Shown here: positions 12,166-12,227 of the stretch, piece after piece
How positions within the stretch are numbered: position 1 is the first letter of the stretch
Layout: each line of letters begins with the position of its first letter
Origin: JAICLL01 sp035252155
GTDB lineage: Bacteria; Planctomycetota; Planctomycetia; Pirellulales; JAICIG01
Assembly (NCBI GenBank): GCA_035252155.1
Contig: DATFDL010000441.1
Location: forward strand, 1-12,227
Direction: 5' to 3'
Length of the DNA: 12,227 bases
Notes under the pieces: generated by a model
Seen by the model: the letters and a program-made list of their open reading frames with translations, nothing else
The model's database searches: none
What the model was told of the DNA's origin: nothing
Program-made: the position numbers and the translations under genes

Positions 12166-12190
12166 GGTGGTTGGTGGTTGGTGGTTGGTG
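12166..12190. repeat. GGTGGTT heptamer tandem repeat
   Basis: GGTGGTT is repeated about three and a half times upstream of the secreted-protein gene. The inverted form CACCAACCACCAACC is at 4755-4769. Confidence 0.75.
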
Positions 12191-12227
12191 ATTCGTGCTT
12201 GGTGCTGTGGAGCAGGGGGGCATGGGA

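Noticed and set aside
1..12227. tRNA or rRNA genes
   Set aside because: I saw no cloverleaf-like sequence with a conserved GGTTCGAATCC-type arm and no rRNA signature; the GGTTC hits are in the heptamer arrays.

Overview
The window looks like a piece of a Planctomycetota chromosome, most likely Pirellulales-like. It is GC-rich and every supported gene is on the minus strand. One gene encodes a membrane-anchored leucine-rich-repeat protein of the type common in planctomycetes (SLRT...LVTLLC anchor, C-terminus LPNCxI). Intergenic spaces are packed with palindromic and short tandem repeats. These assignments come from pattern recognition, not from a database search.

Layout, read in the direction of transcription (from 12227 down to 1). 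(i) 12145-9919: a secreted, tail-anchored protein with a possible thioredoxin-like core; two small proteins each with one membrane segment; and a 53-residue gene overlapping the next one. Long repeat-filled gaps separate these genes. (ii) 9940-8780: an ABC-type ATPase fused to a GNAT acetyltransferase. A perfect 22-bp inverted repeat sits in frame inside the ATPase half. (iii) 8660-6687: a promoter with duplicated 17-mers, then four tightly packed genes: a 62-residue ORF that may be a truncated toxin, an XRE regulator, a WDGYGA-type hypothetical, and a Tat-signal protein with SmpA-like and FN3-like parts. (iv) 6440-1544: a large terminase (complete ATPase and nuclease motifs) and an HK97-type portal, with a coiled-coil protein, a membrane-anchored hypothetical and the LRR protein between them. 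No capsid, prohead protease or tail gene is present. (v) 1340-376: an XRE-Fic toxin-antitoxin pair with its own promoter and a paired operator. (vi) 375-1: repeats only.

The packaging ATPase, portal, ABC-GNAT protein, small membrane proteins and secreted protein are best read as part of a prophage remnant or a domesticated, gene-transfer-agent-like packaging locus. It is interleaved with host-type genes and bounded downstream by a Fic module. The most distinctive observations are the in-frame palindrome in the ATPase, the overlapping 53-residue gene, the Fic inhibitory motif carried by the XRE antitoxin, the probable toxin remnant, and the dense set of dispersed hairpin elements.
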